From Syntrophobacterales bacterium (GTDB lineage Bacteria; Desulfobacterota; Desulfobaccia; Desulfobaccales; 0-14-0-80-60-11), in contig JALNYP010000057.1 of NCBI GenBank assembly GCA_023229795.1, positions 1-26,327 of the forward strand: 26,327 nt of DNA, written 5' to 3'. Below are positions 24,414 through 26,327 of the stretch, one piece after another. The position numbers and the translations under genes are program-made. The notes beneath the pieces are model-generated. The model made no database searches. It saw nothing but the letters and a program-made list of their open reading frames with translations, and was not told the origin of the DNA. How positions within the stretch are numbered: position 1 is the first letter of the stretch; every line of letters starts with the position of its first letter.

Positions 24414-24941
24414 TCATGGGGCCAGAAAACGAAAGATCATCTGCTGATTGCGCAGGGCCTGAAGCGCCGAACTGACATAGAGACTTTGGGCCCGGTTGTA
24501 TTCGTCCTTGGACTGGCGGTAAGAGGCTTTAGAGTCCGCCTCCCGTCCCTGCGCCTCAAGCTCCTGAGCTTTCTTATCCTTGGCCGCGGCGGCTGCCATC
24601 AGGCGATCCGCCTCGGCGCGCGTATCGTCGGCCAGCTTTTGGTTGATAGCCAGTTGCTGGTCCTCCTGGGGGGCAAGCTCGCGCTCCGTCAGCGCCCCAG
24701 CATACTCCTTCTTGAGAAGCGTAAACAGGGAATTGGACTGCTTCACCAGGGCCTTGGCCCCGGCAAGATCGCCGGCCTTTAATTTCTGTTGAGCCTGGTC
24801 AAGGAGACCAACCGCCCGCTTATACAGGATGGCATGGTCAGGCGAAAAAGTGGGTTTTGCGGCCCAGCCGGTTCCCGCCAAAGCCAGAACCAGGGCCAAG
24901 GCCAGCACGCAGATGCCGCAGTTGCCTCGAGACATGAACAT
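24414..24941 (-). CDS. Exported coiled-coil protein of unknown function
   Basis: The 175-residue protein has a Sec signal peptide (hydrophobic ALALVLALAGTG, cleavage after GWAA) and an alpha-helical mature part, rich in Ala, Gln, Lys and Glu, with TPR- or coiled-coil-like periodicity (QAQQKLKAGDLAGAKALVKQ). No catalytic motif is visible. The rhodanese gene follows 107 bases downstream on the same strand, so the two may be cotranscribed. I do not recognise the family. Confidence 0.7.
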   Translation of the reverse strand: MFMSRGNCGICVLALALVLALAGTGWAAKPTFSPDHAILYKRAVGLLDQAQQKLKAGDLAGAKALVKQSNSLFTLLKKEYAGALTERELAPQEDQQLAINQKLADDTRAEADRLMAAAAAKDKKAQELEAQGREADSKASYRQSKDEYNRAQSLYVSSALQALRNQQMIFRFLAP

Positions 24942-24977
24942 AATAGCAGGTCACCTCAAAGAGAATTTGGTTTGGTC

Positions 24978-25391
24978 TTACCGGTCATTCTGAGTGATTT
25001 CTGAGCCGCACTCCCGGCAGAGGCCGGAGTGTGGACTTCCCGCCTTCTTGAGGATCTCCTGAGGATTGAGATCCTGCGCCAGGCGGCTGAGGGCCGTCAG
25101 CTCAGGGTCTTCAAGCAGCCAGCGACTCAATAGGGACAGCAGCTCAGCCCGAGGATCTTCCTCAGCTAACCCCCTGATAAGTTCGTAAAAAATGAAATTC
25201 TTTTCCTGGCGCTTTTTATCCACCCAGCCTGCTGCTTCCAGGATGCTCAAGTGCTTGGAGACGGTGGGCTGGGCGATCCCCAGGGCGGCTTGAAGTTCGC
25301 AGACGCAGCGGGGCCGATCCATCAGGAGCCGGAGGATGCGGAGGCGATTGCCGTCTGCCAGGGCTTTCAAGGACTTCAGCAAAATTTTCAC
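24978..25391 (-). CDS. ArsR/SmtB-family repressor
   Basis: The 137-residue protein is a winged-helix ArsR type: LADGNRLRILRLLMDRPRCVCEL, then GIAQPTVSKHLSILEAAGWV as recognition helix and wing. The CVC pair in helix alpha-3 is the arsenic/antimony-type metal site of ArsR. A second cysteine pair, CRECGS, ends the protein. The GTG at 25391 is preferred because AGGAG precedes it at good spacing; a TTG five codons earlier is less likely. It diverges from the DGC gene. The inducer might be As(III), Zn or reactive sulfur. Confidence 0.88.
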   Translation of the reverse strand: MKILLKSLKALADGNRLRILRLLMDRPRCVCELQAALGIAQPTVSKHLSILEAAGWVDKKRQEKNFIFYELIRGLAEEDPRAELLSLLSRWLLEDPELTALSRLAQDLNPQEILKKAGSPHSGLCRECGSEITQNDR

Positions 25392-25404
25392 TTGCTCTCC
25401 TCTC

Positions 25405-25440
25405 AAAATACTATATTACTATATAGAAATTTAGCATATC
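25405..25440. promoter_or_regulatory. AT-rich operator/promoter region between arsR and the DGC gene
   Basis: ACTATAT occurs twice, eight bases apart (25410-25424), next to a CTATATAG palindrome (25419-25426). The 17-mer at 25422-25438 resembles the nadA-cysE palindrome at 13 of 17 positions. It lies in the divergent promoter region where an ArsR repressor would bind. Confidence 0.45.
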
Positions 25441-25483
25441 AAATCAAGGTCCAGTTCGATATTTTCTTGGAGGAGGATAAATT

Positions 25484-25918
25484 ATGGGCACAGATTGTTG
25501 TCAGCCTACGGTCACCACCATGATTCTGGCCTGCTCGGGAGGCTCCAACGTCGGGCAGTTGGCCAACCAGGCCGCCATAGAGCTGACGCAGGAGGGTTTC
25601 GGCAAGCTTTCTTGCCTGGCCGGAGTGGGGGCTCACCTCAGCGGTTTCGTTCAGTCGGCCAGGGATATCGATGCGCTGGTGGTCATTGATGGCTGCGAGG
25701 TCGGCTGCGCCAAAAAGGTGCTGGAACACGCCGAAGTGCCTTTGCGCGGCTACCTGGTAATCACCGCTCTGGGGATTGACAAGAACAAGGATATGAATCT
25801 CAAGCGGGACGAAATTGACCGGGTCAAGGCGGCGGTGCGCCAGCTTCAGCCGAACTCAGGGGAGCAAGCCCAACCCGTGGCACCGGCGACGGCGGCCTGC
25901 GGCTGCCGGCAGACCTGA
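25484..25918 (+). CDS. DGC-domain putative zinc-binding protein
   Basis: The 144-residue protein matches the DGC family: ILACSGGSNVGQLANQAA near the start, LSCLAGVGAHLSG, and VVIDGCEVGCAKK with the DGC motif that names the family. Cysteines also occur at the very start (DCC) and end (CGC). These proteins are annotated as zinc-binding, but their function is unproven. A strong GGAGGAGG site precedes the ATG at 25484. It is probably repressed by the divergent ArsR protein and is first in a plus-strand run with the small protein and selenolipoprotein. Confidence 0.85.
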   Translation: MGTDCCQPTVTTMILACSGGSNVGQLANQAAIELTQEGFGKLSCLAGVGAHLSGFVQSARDIDALVVIDGCEVGCAKKVLEHAEVPLRGYLVITALGIDKNKDMNLKRDEIDRVKAAVRQLQPNSGEQAQPVAPATAACGCRQT

Positions 25919-25990
25919 GGGCGCGGTAAGGAATTTTTCCGATCTCGATTCGAATTAGCTTCCAATAAGCCGCGGCGAGGAGGGGTCTCT

Positions 25991-26221
25991 ATGCTGAAGG
26001 AAAACACCGTCATCACCCTGCATCCGCAAGACATGTTTCGGCTCCATGCCATCTTACTGGATGCAGACCGGGACGCGGCCCTGGATTTTCTGGCCGAGGT
26101 GATCAAGAAGAAGGCGGATGCCGCCAGCAAGCCTCATTGCCGTCCTGTCTTTGAACTGGAACGAGGCAAGACGCCGGAATTTATCACCGACCGATTCGGC
26201 TATAAGGAGATGAAAAAATGA
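25991..26221 (+). CDS. Small protein of unknown function
   Basis: The 76-residue protein has no signal peptide and no membrane helix. It has one cysteine, in KPHCRPVFELE, and an acidic/basic helical middle (AALDFLAEVIKKK). GAGGAGG lies eight to nine bases before the ATG. It follows the DGC gene after 72 bases and its TGA overlaps the ATG of the next gene, so it is likely cotranslated with the selenolipoprotein. I do not recognise it. Confidence 0.7.
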   Translation: MLKENTVITLHPQDMFRLHAILLDADRDAALDFLAEVIKKKADAASKPHCRPVFELERGKTPEFITDRFGYKEMKK

Positions 26222-26327
26222 TGAGGAAATTGGGCTTATGCATGTTTATCGCCGGACTTTTGTTCATTTGCGGCTGCTGAGGCGGCGCCCAGGGACTGCG
26301 GTCGAGCAGCCCCCAGTTACAGGTTCC
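26218..26327 (+). CDS. Putative lipoprotein with UGA (selenocysteine) just after the lipobox, cut by window end
   Basis: MMRKLGLCMFIAGLLFICGC is a lipoprotein signal. It is followed immediately by in-frame UGA (26278-26280) and then an open frame GGAQGLRSSSPQLQV to the window end. Without recoding the product would be a bare 20-residue signal peptide. The start overlaps the upstream stop as ATGA, as expected for a real gene. The UGA adjoins two cysteines (C-G-C-U), a possible redox motif at the N-terminus of the mature protein. The family cannot be named because the rest lies beyond the window. Confidence 0.6.
26292..26312 (+). promoter_or_regulatory. bSECIS-like hairpin of the truncated lipoprotein gene
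   Basis: CUGC (26296-26299) pairs with GCAG (26306-26309) around a GGUCGA loop. Below a single bulged A (26295), GGG pairs with CCC. The loop begins 19 nt after the UGA; in E. coli fdhF the GGUC loop begins about 18 nt after. A GGUC loop plus a 5' bulged base is the classic SelB-binding layout. Confidence 0.7.

Overview
The window looks like a piece of chromosome from an anaerobic, sulfur-metabolising deltaproteobacterium (Desulfobacterota). This is inferred from gene content: HdrB/HdrC, DUF39 plus NIL-ferredoxin homocysteine synthesis, a tetrathionate-reductase-type molybdoenzyme, sulfide:quinone oxidoreductase, sigma-54 control, and what look like three selenoprotein genes. Almost every gene from 114 to 21672 is on the minus strand. 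cysE and cysK (21818-23740) and the last genes (25484 onward) are on the plus strand.

Reading the minus strand in its own direction, there are three main blocks. (1) nadA, DUF39 and NIL-ferredoxin (21672-18913) make NAD precursors and homocysteine. (2) A tightly packed, partly overlapping run (18667-11696) encodes a TusA-like sulfur carrier, a NifS-like protein that has lost its PLP-anchoring lysine, an Rrf2 regulator, an IscU-like scaffold, HdrC, HdrB, a PhnD-like periplasmic lipoprotein and a membrane-bound sigma-54 activator. A clear sigma-70 promoter with an 8-bp dyad across its -10 box lies upstream. (3) Beyond a 380-bp regulatory gap holding a perfectly spaced sigma-54 -24/-12 promoter come a receiver-only regulator, a sulfide:quinone oxidoreductase (SQR), a DUF1641 protein, a Tat-exported ferredoxin subunit, an NrfD membrane subunit, a TtrA-like molybdopterin enzyme, FmdE-like and MoeA-like proteins, and MoaA (11312-492). 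I read blocks 2 and 3 as one functional locus. Block 2 would sense a sulfur compound and traffic sulfur. Block 3 would put electrons into, or take them from, the quinone pool through SQR and a TtrABC-like enzyme, with its own cofactor-maturation genes.

The most striking observation is recoding. The SQR gene has an in-frame UGA exactly at its second catalytic cysteine. It is followed by a perfect 8-bp hairpin with a GGUC loop, and reading through restores a full-length 427-residue protein. A rhodanese lipoprotein (23905-24306) has UGA at its catalytic cysteine. A lipoprotein gene cut by the window end (from 26218) has UGA immediately after its lipobox cysteine, followed by a bSECIS-like hairpin that also has a GGUC loop. 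Standard gene calling would break all three.

The right-hand part holds cysE-cysK (cysteine synthesis), a bidirectional terminator, the rhodanese, a periplasmic coiled-coil protein, an ArsR-family repressor divergent from a DGC-domain zinc-binding-type protein, a small unknown protein and the selenolipoprotein. A GDSL/SGNH hydrolase remnant and a small hairpin sit at the left edge.
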